Below, piece by piece: positions 1 through 7,938 of a stretch of DNA of 64,000 nt. Position 1 is the first letter of the stretch, and the number at the start of each line of letters is the position of its first letter. Position numbers and translations under genes: made by a program. This DNA comes from Meridianimarinicoccus roseus. Lineage in GTDB: Bacteria; Pseudomonadota; Alphaproteobacteria; Rhodobacterales; Rhodobacteraceae. The stretch covers positions 1 to 64,000 of the forward strand of contig NZ_QGKU01000030.1 in the NCBI RefSeq assembly GCF_003172915.1, read 5' to 3'. The notes under the pieces were generated by a model, which saw nothing but the letters and a program-made list of their open reading frames with translations, was not told where the DNA came from and did no database searches.

Positions 1-3
1 TTT

Positions 4-2328
4 TCAGTCTGCGCCTTTGACGTTGAGTTTTGCGTCTGGGTTTGGGTGGATTGTTTTTTGTATTGTCCAGGCGGCTGCGATGGTTGCGAGGCCTATGATG
101 TCCGTGACGAGGCCGCCTTCGATCATGGTGAGTGCGGCGAGCAGGAGGCCTGCGCGGATGAACCACGCTGTGCGTCCGCCCATGAACCACCCCTGCACGC
201 CGGCCGACAGCAGGAACACGCCGACGGTTGCCGTGGCGCCTGCGCGGATCACCTCGAACCAGGTTCCCTCCATCAGCAGCGCGCCGTTGTAGAAGAACAT
301 GAAGGGCACGATGAAGGCGGCGATGCCGATCTTGAACGAGGCGACGGAGGTTTCCATCGGGTTGGCGCCGGAGATGCCGGCCGCGGCGTAGCTTGCGAGC
401 GCGACGGGCGGCGTGATGGCGGAGAGCACGGCGAAGTAGAACACGAAGAAATGCGCGGTCAGCTGCGGGATGCCAAGCTCCACGAGGCCGGGCGCGACCA
501 CGGAGGCGGCGACGGCGTAGGCGGCGGTGGTGGGCATGCCCATGCCGAGCAGGATGGAGATGCACATGGCGAAGAACAGCGCCAGGAACTGACTGACGCC
601 CGCGAGGCCGAGCAGCAGGTTGGAGAAGCGCGCGCCGACGCCGGTCAGGCTGATGACGCCGACGATGATGCCCGCGCAGGCGCACACGGCGATGATCTGG
701 ATCGACATGACGCCCGCGATCTCGAACGCCTTGAGGGTGGAGCGCGGCCCCATCCGGTAGGGGGTGAGCCAAGAGACGACGGCGGCCGAGAGCGTGGCGT
801 ATGTGCCCGCGCGGATGACGGAGTATCCCATGAACAGCGCGGCGATCAGGATGAGGATGGGCAGGAACAGGAAGACCCGGCGCATCATGGTGGAGAGTTT
901 CGGGATCTCGTCGGCGTTCATGCCGCGCATGCCGAGCTTGGCGGCCTCGAAGTCGACCATGAAGAAGACCGACACGAAGTAGAGCACGGCGGGGATGATG
1001 GCGGCGATGGCGATCTCGGTATAGGGGATGCCGGTGATCTCGGCCATGATGAAGGCGCCCGCGCCCATGATCGGGGGCATGATCTGCCCGCCGGTCGAGG
1101 CGGCGGCCTCGACGGCGCCCGCGGTCTTCTTGTGGTATCCGACCTTCTTCATGAGCGGGATGGTGAGCGAGCCGGTGGCGACGACGTTGCCCGCGGAGGT
1201 GCCGTTGATCATGCCCATCAGGCCGGAGGCGAAGATGGCGACCTTGGCGGGTCCGCCGCGGGTGCGGCCTGCGGCGGCGAAGGCGAAGTTGACGAAGTAG
1301 TCGCCGACCTTGCTGGCCTGCAGGAAGGCGGCGAAGATGATGAACAGGATGATGTAGGTCGAGGACACGGCGGTTGTCGGCCCGAGGATGCCGGCATCGG
1401 TGTAGACCTGGCTGAAGAAGCGCTGCCAGCTGATCGCGGGGGAGTTCAGGAAGCCCGGCAGGTACTGGCCCGCGAACACGTAGGCCAGGAACACGCCCGC
1501 GATGATGACGAGCGCGAGGCCCGCGACGCGGCGTGTCAGTTCCATGATCAGCGCGGTGCCCGCGACGGCGGCGATGGAGATGCCGATCGGCGCGAAGGGG
1601 GTGCCGGTGGAGTTGCGCATCAGCGTGCCGTAGATGGTGATCAGGTAGGCGGCGACGGCGACGGCGCAGATGCCGAGCACGATGTCGGGCGCGGCGAGGC
1701 GCGCGCGCGGGGCGCTGTGGGCCCAGGACAGGCCGATGGCCCCTGCGGTGGCGAGCAGCAGCGGCACGCCGAAGAGCCATGTCTCGCGGAACTTGATGGT
1801 GGCGTCCATGCCGTTCCACATGGCGCCGCCTTCGATCAGCAGGGCGAACCAGATCGCCGTGCCGAGCGCGAGCAGCGCCGGGACGGCGAGCGCGATGGCG
1901 GCGGTGTGCAGCGCGGGCCGGGCCGGTGTGCCGGGCGCGTCCGCGTCGCCGGGGAAGTCGGCGGCGGCGTACATCAGGAAGCCCAGCACCAGCGCGCCGG
2001 CGACATGGACGATGCGGAAGTTCCAGGTTTCCATCGGGAATTGCGGCAGGAAGGGCAGCTCGATCCCGGTCAGGGCCGAGATCGACAGCCCGTTCAGCGC
2101 GGCCATGTGGAACATCGCGTAGAGCGTGGCGAGGGCGGCCATGGCCCAGAAGGTCGATCCCTCGAAGATGCGGCGGTTGGCCTCGACGGCTTCGTCGTCG
2201 ACGCCGTCGGCGATCATGTGCTCGTCGGTCTGCGCGGCGGCGTCGCCGCGGCCGCTATCGGCGGGGGCGCGGCAGGGCCGGGTGCGGGCTCCGGGGGAAA
2301 ACGGGTCGTGACGGGCGGGGGGGTGCAT
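4..2328 (-). CDS. TRAP transporter fused permease (DctQ-DctM, TAXI-associated)
   Basis: A 774-aa inner-membrane permease that would couple the TAXI binding protein encoded just upstream to sodium- or proton-driven uptake of an unknown organic substrate. After a Pro-rich N-terminus of about 50 residues come a four-helix DctQ-like part and then the DctM part with the typical loop motifs NGTSAGNVVATGS and GGQIMPPIMGAGAF. The last ~110 residues are a further hydrophobic extension of the kind seen in 4TM/12TM fusion TRAP permeases. I chose the ATG at 2328 because a GGAGG lies 10 nt before it; the ATG at 2217 (MIADGVDDEAVEANRR) has no good ribosome site but is a possible alternative. The open frame further upstream is GC artefact. 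Substrate cannot be read from sequence. Confidence 0.9.
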   Translation of the reverse strand: MHPPARHDPFSPGARTRPCRAPADSGRGDAAAQTDEHMIADGVDDEAVEANRRIFEGSTFWAMAALATLYAMFHMAALNGLSISALTGIELPFLPQFPMETWNFRIVHVAGALVLGFLMYAAADFPGDADAPGTPARPALHTAAIALAVPALLALGTAIWFALLIEGGAMWNGMDATIKFRETWLFGVPLLLATAGAIGLSWAHSAPRARLAAPDIVLGICAVAVAAYLITIYGTLMRNSTGTPFAPIGISIAAVAGTALIMELTRRVAGLALVIIAGVFLAYVFAGQYLPGFLNSPAISWQRFFSQVYTDAGILGPTTAVSSTYIILFIIFAAFLQASKVGDYFVNFAFAAAGRTRGGPAKVAIFASGLMGMINGTSAGNVVATGSLTIPLMKKVGYHKKTAGAVEAAASTGGQIMPPIMGAGAFIMAEITGIPYTEIAIAAIIPAVLYFVSVFFMVDFEAAKLGMRGMNADEIPKLSTMMRRVFLFLPILILIAALFMGYSVIRAGTYATLSAAVVSWLTPYRMGPRSTLKAFEIAGVMSIQIIAVCACAGIIVGVISLTGVGARFSNLLLGLAGVSQFLALFFAMCISILLGMGMPTTAAYAVAASVVAPGLVELGIPQLTAHFFVFYFAVLSAITPPVALASYAAAGISGANPMETSVASFKIGIAAFIVPFMFFYNGALLMEGTWFEVIRAGATATVGVFLLSAGVQGWFMGGRTAWFIRAGLLLAALTMIEGGLVTDIIGLATIAAAWTIQKTIHPNPDAKLNVKGAD

Positions 2329-2750
2329 CGGCGGTGGTCCTCCGGTGGGGTCCGGGTCCGCGCGGGCCGGACGGGCCGGGCGCATGGCGGGTTCGGGCGG
2401 AAATGGGGGAAGTGACGGGGTGAAGGCGGGTTGGCGTGGCGGGGAGGGCCGGGCCGGTGTGCCGGTCTGGCCGGGGGCGGGTCGGCCCCCATGCGTCCGC
2501 CGCGGCCTGCCCCCCTGTCTTCGCGGGGGGCTGCGCGGGTCTGTGCCGGGGCCATCGATGGCCGATCGGGGCCCGGTTGGCGCCCGGTCGGGCAGGGGGC
2601 GCCGCGATCCTGTTCGCGCCCCGTGCGAGAGGTCCGTCCTAAGAAGACCGTGCAGGGAGCCCGTGCGGAGCCGGTGCGGGATCCCGTCCGGGGCCGGGCC
2701 CGCCCCGCAAGCGCCCGGCACGGGGCCGGACGCGCGGGGCGGGGGCTGGC
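2329..2750. other. 422-bp non-coding gap between TAXI binding protein and TRAP permease
   Basis: Extremely GC-rich spacer inside an otherwise operon-like pair. Frames are open on both strands, but none has a ribosome site plus a recognisable protein, so I see no gene. The end next to the binding-protein gene carries the long hairpin listed separately. The rest shows strong strand asymmetry (G-rich on the plus strand) but no repeat or promoter that I can support. Confidence 0.6.
2699..2743 (-). promoter_or_regulatory. Long GC-rich hairpin just after the TAXI binding-protein stop codon
   Basis: Outer arms CCCGCCCCGC (2699-2708) and GCGGGGCGGG (2734-2743) are perfectly complementary. Inside them, 2711-2719 pairs with 2725-2733 with one mismatch, leaving a 5-nt loop and a 2-nt bulge. 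It starts 7 nt after the TAA and has no T-run, so it is not a classic intrinsic terminator. A 3'-end stabiliser or attenuator giving more binding protein than permease is the likely role (inference). Confidence 0.6.
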
Positions 2751-3731
2751 TTACTGGCCGTAGATCATGTCGGCCGGGATATCGGCCCCCGCGTTCTCGG
2801 CGAACCATTCGGCGGCGCCGGGATGCCAGGGCATGACCTTGTTCTTGTCCCAGTTCGAGGGCACGGTGGACCGCGCGGCGCGGTGGATGCCCACCATCCG
2901 CTCGTTGTCCGACATCACCACGTCCACGACCGCCTTCACGAAGCTGGCGGGCAGGTCGCAGTTGGCGATGGCGAAGTTCCACATCGACACCGACCGCGCC
3001 GGCGCCTCGAGCGTGGTGTAGGTGTTCGCCGCGATCTCGAACTCGGACACCGGGAAGGCCTCCATGATCGTGGCCTGCTCGGCCTCGGTGAACTCGATGA
3101 TATTCACGTCGGTCTGCACTTCAAGCTGGCTGACGGCCGGCACGGGCACGCCCGCGGCGAAGGCGATCACGTCCAGCAGACCGTCCTGCAACTGGCCGCC
3201 AAGGTCCGACCAGCCGCCGTTGCGCCGCTCGAAATTGACGCCCAGCGTTTCCATCATGCGCGGGAAATACGTGTCCGAGGTCGACCCCGCGGGCCCGAAG
3301 CCGATCCGCGCGCCGTCCGGGATCTCGGAGATCGAGGTGATCCCGCTGCTCGACAGCGCGGTCACGCTGAACGGGGTCTGGTACATCGGGAACATCGCGC
3401 AGGCCTTGTCCATCGCCAGGCCCGGCGCGATCGGGTTGGTGCCCGCGAGGCTCTCGGCGGCCGGGCCCATCGTGGTCATCCCGAAGGCCGCGTCGCCGGT
3501 GTGCACCAGCGCCATGTTCTGCATCGGGCCGCCCGTCACCTCGCCGCCGCCCGAAAGGCCAAGCTCGTCCGCGACAAGGTTCGCCCAGCCCGAGCCATAG
3601 GCGAAATACGTCCCGCCCTGCGACGCCGTGCCAACCGTGAACGACGCAGGCCAACCAGACCGATCCTCCTGAGCACCGCAAACACCAGCAGCAAGCGCCG
3701 CTATACCAAATGTCACTGCGTAAAGACGCAT
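2751..3731 (-). CDS. TAXI family TRAP transporter solute-binding protein
   Basis: A 326-aa periplasmic binding protein. The N-terminus MRLYAVTFGIAALAAGVCGA is a Sec signal peptide, probably cut before the Gln that follows. The mature start contains TVGTASQGGTYFAYGSGWA, the hallmark opening of the TAXI (TRAP-associated extracytoplasmic immunogenic) family. Family length is about 320 residues, so the gene looks complete. The ATG at 3731 is preceded by GGGGAGGA with 6-nt spacing, which fixes the start; the upstream in-frame extension is not supported. It is transcribed towards the fused permease at 4-2328 and should work with it. The ligand is unknown. Confidence 0.92.
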   Translation of the reverse strand: MRLYAVTFGIAALAAGVCGAQEDRSGWPASFTVGTASQGGTYFAYGSGWANLVADELGLSGGGEVTGGPMQNMALVHTGDAAFGMTTMGPAAESLAGTNPIAPGLAMDKACAMFPMYQTPFSVTALSSSGITSISEIPDGARIGFGPAGSTSDTYFPRMMETLGVNFERRNGGWSDLGGQLQDGLLDVIAFAAGVPVPAVSQLEVQTDVNIIEFTEAEQATIMEAFPVSEFEIAANTYTTLEAPARSVSMWNFAIANCDLPASFVKAVVDVVMSDNERMVGIHRAARSTVPSNWDKNKVMPWHPGAAEWFAENAGADIPADMIYGQ

Positions 3732-3863
3732 GTGTCGTCCTCCCCTTTTGTGTCGCCAGGCCCGATGGGTCGAGCCTAGCAGTGTCGAGGGTATCGCGCC
3801 TGTGACGCAGGGCAACAGGGAATGCGGGGTCAGTGGATCTGTTTCGGGCCGATTAGGCCGCTT

Positions 3864-4544
3864 TCACGCATCCACACGCCGACGCGCGGCGGTCCGGCGT
3901 GCGCGCAGGTTCAGCAGGATCAATCCGGCAAGTCCGGTTGCAAGCGCGGGCAACGCGGCTGGAATCGGAACCTTCGAAGGCTGCGGATCCCTTCCGACGA
4001 TCCAGTCGTCGATGGAGAATTCCACGCCGGTGTTGCCTTTGTTCTCGTAGTAGAGAAGGCTGAATCGCGTCTGTCCGGTGAAGTCGTAGCTCGTGCTCGT
4101 GTAGCCGAAGGCGCGGTTGGTCGCCTGCCACATTACGTTGGTCCCGTCGAGCGCGAGCACGAAGCCGTCGTCGGAGCCCACCTTGAGGGTCTTGCTGCCG
4201 AACAGATTGAGCATGCCGGTGAAATAGAAAACCGATGTCGCCAGCTGCGACGAGCCGTCGCCTTTGATGGTCGCCGCGTCGACGCCGAGAAAGTCCGTGA
4301 GCGTGGAACTGCTGGTCAAAGTTTTTTTTCCATTGGGATAATCGATCCCGCTGGAAGTGAACGTCGCTGTCGGACTGTCCGCGTTGTTGTTGGCGAAACC
4401 GATCGCTTCGTTCACATGGAAAAACTCGGCGTTGCTCTTCCAGTACATTCCCGTCACCGTCGAGGCGACGGCCCCAACCGGGCTGCACAGACACAGGACC
4501 AGAAGGACCATTTCGGCAAGGGCTTTGATGGTTTTACAGGTCAT
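3864..4544 (-). CDS. VPLPA/PEP-CTERM-type surface protein with PA14-like core
   Basis: A 226-aa predicted exported protein. An N-terminal signal peptide (hydrophobic LAEMVLLVLCLCSPVGAVAS) is followed by a ~170-residue beta-rich domain with the segment KVGSDDGFVLALDG, which resembles the SDDG...DG core of PA14-like modules. The C-terminus has the tripartite sorting signal of exosortase substrates: motif VPIPA, a hydrophobic helix (ALPALATGLAGLILLNL) and an Arg-rich tail. It stands alone, with no exosortase in the window. The ATG at 4544 has only a weak upstream A/G-rich site, so the start is moderately certain. Base composition is visibly less GC-rich than its neighbours, and 4322-4329 is an A8 tract (coding sense) that could slip. 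Ligand and surface role are unknown. Confidence 0.75.
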   Translation of the reverse strand: MTCKTIKALAEMVLLVLCLCSPVGAVASTVTGMYWKSNAEFFHVNEAIGFANNNADSPTATFTSSGIDYPNGKKTLTSSSTLTDFLGVDAATIKGDGSSQLATSVFYFTGMLNLFGSKTLKVGSDDGFVLALDGTNVMWQATNRAFGYTSTSYDFTGQTRFSLLYYENKGNTGVEFSIDDWIVGRDPQPSKVPIPAALPALATGLAGLILLNLRARRTAARRRVDA

Positions 4545-4690
4545 TGGCACCGCTTTCTTTCTTTCGCTCACATACTCGGAGAGATTACCCAATCCGTGCC
4601 GAGGGCGCCCCGGGCCATAGGTATCGTGCGAGCCGCAGGCGTCGGCCCCGCATAGCTTTCCGTTCAGTCTTGGTGCGACGAAAGGAGGGG

Positions 4691-5872
4691 TCAGGTCAGC
4701 AGGCGCATGCCCCGGTCGATCCCATCGAGCGTCATCGGGACCATTCGGCCCGGAAAGATCTGTCCGACAAGCCCGATGCTTTGAGTGTAACCCCAGTGCT
4801 TCTCGGGGACCGGGTTGATCCACAGGTGGTCGGGCCATTGCTCGCAGGCGCGGCGCAGCCAGGTCTCGCCCGTCTCCGCGTTCCAGTGCTCGTTCGCGCC
4901 GCCGGGATAGAGTATCTCGTAGGGGCTCATGGATGCGTCTCCCACGAAAATGCATTTGTAATCAGGGCCGTAGGTGTGCAGCACATCCCAAGTCGGGATC
5001 TGATCGGTCCAGCGCCTGACATTGTCGCGCCACACGCCTTCATAAAGGCAGTTGTGGAAGTAGTAGTGCTCTAGGTGCTTGAACTCCGCCCGCGCGGCGG
5101 AGAACAGCTCCTCGACCACGCGGATGTGGTCGTCCATCGACCCGCCGATGTCGAGAAACAGCACCACCTTGACCGCGTTGCGCCGCTCGGGACGAGTTTT
5201 TACGTCGAGGTAGCCGTGTTCGGCGGTGGCGCGGATCGTCCCGTCGAGGTCCAGTTCGTCATGGGCCCCGTCGCGGGCCCAGCGGCGCAACCGTTTCAGA
5301 GCGACCTTGATGTTGCGTGTGCCCAGTTCGACGCTGTCGTCGAGATTTCGGAACTCACGCTTGTCCCAGACCTTGACGGCGCGGCGATGGCGCGAGCGGT
5401 CCTGCCCGATGCGCACGCCTTCGGGGTTGTAGCCATAGGCCCCGAACGGCGAGGTGCCGGCCGTGCCGATCCATTTCGACCCGCCCTGGTGCCGCCCCTG
5501 CTGTTCCTTCAGCCGCTCCTTCAGCGTCTCCATCAGCTTCTCGAACCCGCCAAGCGCCGCGATTTCTGCCTTCTCGGCGTCGCTCAGGTGCTTCTCGGCC
5601 AGTTTCTCCAGCCACTCGCGGGGCAAATCGGCACGCTCCACCAACTCGGACAGTTCGGCATGCTCGAGGCCCTTGAAGGTTTCGGCGAAGGCCTGGTCGA
5701 ACCGGTCGAGATGTCGTTCGTCCTTCACCATGACCGTGCGGGCGAGGTAGTAGAACCCGTCCACATCGTAGCTGACCAGCCCGGTCTGCATGGCATCCAG
5801 GAAGGACAGGTATTCGCGCAGGGACACCGGCACCTTGAACTTGCGCAGGGTGTCGAAGAAACGCAGGAACAT
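4691..5872 (-). CDS. VWA domain protein, CoxE-like
   Basis: A 393-aa cytosolic protein starting MFLRFFDTLRKFKVPVSLRE. It has a helical N-terminal half and a C-terminal von Willebrand A domain whose metal-site entry reads VVLFLDIGGSMDDH, a DxGxS form of MIDAS. The length and the N-terminal FxxxLRxxxxPVSLREY pattern match CoxE-like proteins that partner MoxR ATPases. A matching MoxR ATPase is encoded at 7935-8777, the first gene of the same cluster, so the two probably act together in remodelling or metal insertion into some target. AGAGGA sits 7-11 nt before the ATG at 5872. The target complex is not evident here. Confidence 0.85.
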   Translation of the reverse strand: MFLRFFDTLRKFKVPVSLREYLSFLDAMQTGLVSYDVDGFYYLARTVMVKDERHLDRFDQAFAETFKGLEHAELSELVERADLPREWLEKLAEKHLSDAEKAEIAALGGFEKLMETLKERLKEQQGRHQGGSKWIGTAGTSPFGAYGYNPEGVRIGQDRSRHRRAVKVWDKREFRNLDDSVELGTRNIKVALKRLRRWARDGAHDELDLDGTIRATAEHGYLDVKTRPERRNAVKVVLFLDIGGSMDDHIRVVEELFSAARAEFKHLEHYYFHNCLYEGVWRDNVRRWTDQIPTWDVLHTYGPDYKCIFVGDASMSPYEILYPGGANEHWNAETGETWLRRACEQWPDHLWINPVPEKHWGYTQSIGLVGQIFPGRMVPMTLDGIDRGMRLLT

Positions 5873-5954
5873 GATCCGGTCCTCTGTCTGGTGCGTTGCG
5901 CGGATCGAGGATGCGACAGACGGGCGGGTGCGTGCAATCCCAGCCGCGGCGCGG

Positions 5955-6116
5955 TCACATCCGGTTGAGCAGTACCGACGCGAACACGCCCAGCACCATG
6001 AAGGCGAGCGCATAGCCCGCAGCGTATTGCGCGATGTCGGCGGGCCGCCCCTTGCGGCGGCGGGCCTGGAGCCCGCCGTAGATGCCCCCGATCAGGGCCG
6101 CGACGATGACGATCAT
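5955..6116 (-). CDS. Small conserved-looking membrane protein, 53 aa
   Basis: Encodes 53 residues starting MIVIVAALIGGIYGGLQARRR. Two hydrophobic segments (about 1-16 and 31-49) flank a basic, Arg-rich loop, so a two-helix hairpin in the inner membrane is likely. The ATG overlaps the TGA of the upstream lipoprotein gene by 4 bp and has an AGGAGG at good spacing. These signs make it a real, translationally coupled gene despite its size. It lies between the DUF2927-like lipoprotein and the VWA gene. I do not recognise a named family. Confidence 0.75.
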   Translation of the reverse strand: MIVIVAALIGGIYGGLQARRRKGRPADIAQYAAGYALAFMVLGVFASVLLNRM

Positions 6117-7492
6117 GTTCCCTCCTGCGGTGTCGGCGTCAGCGCGGCGATTTCGGCGGCGCGGCGCAGCACGTCCATGTCGGAACGTAGCCCATAGCGC
6201 GCCCAACCGAAGCCGTCACCCCGGATTTCCGCCGCTTTGGCGCGTTCGCCCCGTGCGTCCAGCGCCGCCGCGCGCACCATCAGAAGATCGCCCAGGAGCG
6301 CCGCGTTCTCGGCCCGGCGCGCGGCGGGGATGTGCGTCTCGGTCAGCCGCAGCACCGTGTCGTAGTCGCCTGCGACCAGCGCGAAGGCGGCGATCTGGAT
6401 GCCGACATTGGCGGCATGGACCGCGGTCGCGGGCCGTGCGCCATAGACTCGTCCGGCCTTGAAGAAGGTTTCCAGCGCAAAGACGCCGTCGCGCCCCGAC
6501 GACAGCCGCCCCGCCGTCAGCAGAGACAGCCCGAGCCGAGTGTCCTGCCAGCCTTCGGACTGAGCGAGGTCCAGCGCCCTGAGCGAGGCTGCCCGACGCT
6601 GCCCTATCCCGCGTCCGGGGCTGAGCGCGGCGGTGATCGCGTTGCGCCATTCCGGCGGGCTGGGCGACACCGCGCGCGATCGCACCGCCTCGCCGCCGGG
6701 ATTGAGCCGGGCCAGGATCCGCGGCACGCGCTGCGCCACGTCCTCGCGGGTCATGCCGCTGCGGAGCGCAGGATCGTAGGCCGCGCGTAGCATCAGCATG
6801 TCGAAGCCGGTCAGCACCCCGTGCATGTTGTCGTCGTTGAAGATCGAATCCTCCAGCCGGAACAGGTCGTTCACCGGGCCGAGCGCTTGGGCCGTCTCCT
6901 CGTGCAGGCAGTCGCGCACCTCCTGCGGGCTGATGTCGGCGGGGATGAAGATCGTCGCTGTCTCGCGGGTGCGCAGATCGGCCCAGTTCAGGCCGCTCTG
7001 GCGCGCATTGCCCTGGAAATCGTCCCATCCGATGGCACGTGGCAGCACGAAACACGCGGCGGAAGGGACCACGCGGTCGAGGTCTGCGCGTCGCACCGCC
7101 TCCACGGTGATGGAAGCGTCGCTCCCGTCGGTGCGTCGGATGTCGATGCGCGCCTCGCGGCGCAGCCGGTCGACCAGTCGATCGAGTTCACTTTCGAAGA
7201 TCGGCGTTGCCGCCCCCTTGAGCGCAATGGTCACCGGCTGCTCGAAACGGGTAAAGACCGGCAGCGCCGCGCCGCTTTCAAGCCGCATTGTCAGGTCGAG
7301 GAAATCTACCGCCATCTCGGCATTGGCGCGGCCCGGAGGCAGCGGTGCGGGTGGGCCGAAGCGGCGCATCTCGGGAAGTGCGCGGGCTGCGGCGGCGGCT
7401 TCGGGCGATACCGGGGCCGGTCCGGGCGGTGCGGCGCACCCCGCAAGACCAAGCACTGCGGCCAGAACGATGGCGGCAGAGGCGGCCCGCAT
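6113..7492 (-). CDS. DUF2927-like lipoprotein
   Basis: A 459-aa protein with a lipoprotein signal peptide ending LAGC (Cys at residue 19) and then a Pro/Ala-rich linker. The central region contains DCLHEETAQALGPVNDLFRL followed by EDSIFNDD. This pattern, C-x3-E-x-x-Q-x-LG-x-x-ND, is typical of DUF2927, a proteobacterial domain of unknown function with a metallopeptidase-like look. The C-terminal ~170 residues are Ala-rich helices that could be TPR-like. The gene starts 2 nt after the acetyltransferase stop and overlaps the next small gene by 4 bp. It sits in a cluster with a MoxR ATPase and a VWA protein, so it may be a periplasmic partner (inference). Confidence 0.7.
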   Translation of the reverse strand: MRAASAAIVLAAVLGLAGCAAPPGPAPVSPEAAAAARALPEMRRFGPPAPLPPGRANAEMAVDFLDLTMRLESGAALPVFTRFEQPVTIALKGAATPIFESELDRLVDRLRREARIDIRRTDGSDASITVEAVRRADLDRVVPSAACFVLPRAIGWDDFQGNARQSGLNWADLRTRETATIFIPADISPQEVRDCLHEETAQALGPVNDLFRLEDSIFNDDNMHGVLTGFDMLMLRAAYDPALRSGMTREDVAQRVPRILARLNPGGEAVRSRAVSPSPPEWRNAITAALSPGRGIGQRRAASLRALDLAQSEGWQDTRLGLSLLTAGRLSSGRDGVFALETFFKAGRVYGARPATAVHAANVGIQIAAFALVAGDYDTVLRLTETHIPAARRAENAALLGDLLMVRAAALDARGERAKAAEIRGDGFGWARYGLRSDMDVLRRAAEIAALTPTPQEGT

Positions 7493-7494
7493 CC

Positions 7495-7938
7495 TCAGGC
7501 CCGCGCGTATTTCAAGAAGGGCGTCAGCGTGCCGACCCGGTCATAAAGTGTGCGCGCCTTGGTGTTGAAATGCTGCGTTGTCCAGTAAACCCCGCGCGCG
7601 CCAAGCTTGTCGGCCAGATCGTAGACCGCCAGCATCAGCGCGCGGCCCGCACCGGTCCCCCGCGCTTCCGGCGCGACGAAAAGGTCCTGCAGATAGGCGG
7701 TGTCTTCGGCCTGCCAACCATGCGGGTGCAGCAGCACATGGGCGATGCCGACCGGCCGTTCATCGGCCATCGCGACAAGCCCGTGCCAGGCGGGATGGTG
7801 CGCTCCGGTCAGGCGCGCGAAATGCAGATCGAACTGCGCGGCGGGCAGCGTTGTTTGGTAGAAGTCGAGATACCCCCGCCACAGCGCGTCCCAGTCAGGG
7901 CGATCCCCGGCGGCCAGCGGCCGGACGCGGACGCTCAT
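7495..7938 (-). CDS. GNAT family N-acetyltransferase
   Basis: A 147-aa single-domain acyl-CoA-dependent N-acetyltransferase. The core reads YLQDLFVAPEARGTGAGRAL, a good match to the R/Q-x-x-G-x-G/A acetyl-CoA pyrophosphate loop, preceded by the beta-4 strand and followed by the NxxARxLYDRVG element. Length is normal for the family. Its ATG overlaps the TGA of the MoxR gene by 4 bp, so it is translated as part of the MoxR-to-VWA cluster. The acceptor substrate is unknown; a role in modifying a cluster partner is possible but unsupported. Confidence 0.88.
   Translation of the reverse strand: MSVRVRPLAAGDRPDWDALWRGYLDFYQTTLPAAQFDLHFARLTGAHHPAWHGLVAMADERPVGIAHVLLHPHGWQAEDTAYLQDLFVAPEARGTGAGRALMLAVYDLADKLGARGVYWTTQHFNTKARTLYDRVGTLTPFLKYARA

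Noticed and set aside
46-2415. Plus-strand open frame of 789 codons antisense to the TRAP permease
   Set aside because: Composition is Asp/Gly/Arg-heavy with no domain. It mirrors a real membrane-protein gene in GC-rich DNA.
2345-2836. Possible small genes in the TRAP spacer
   Set aside because: Several overlapping Arg/Gly/Pro-rich frames on both strands, none with a ribosome site or plausible protein composition.
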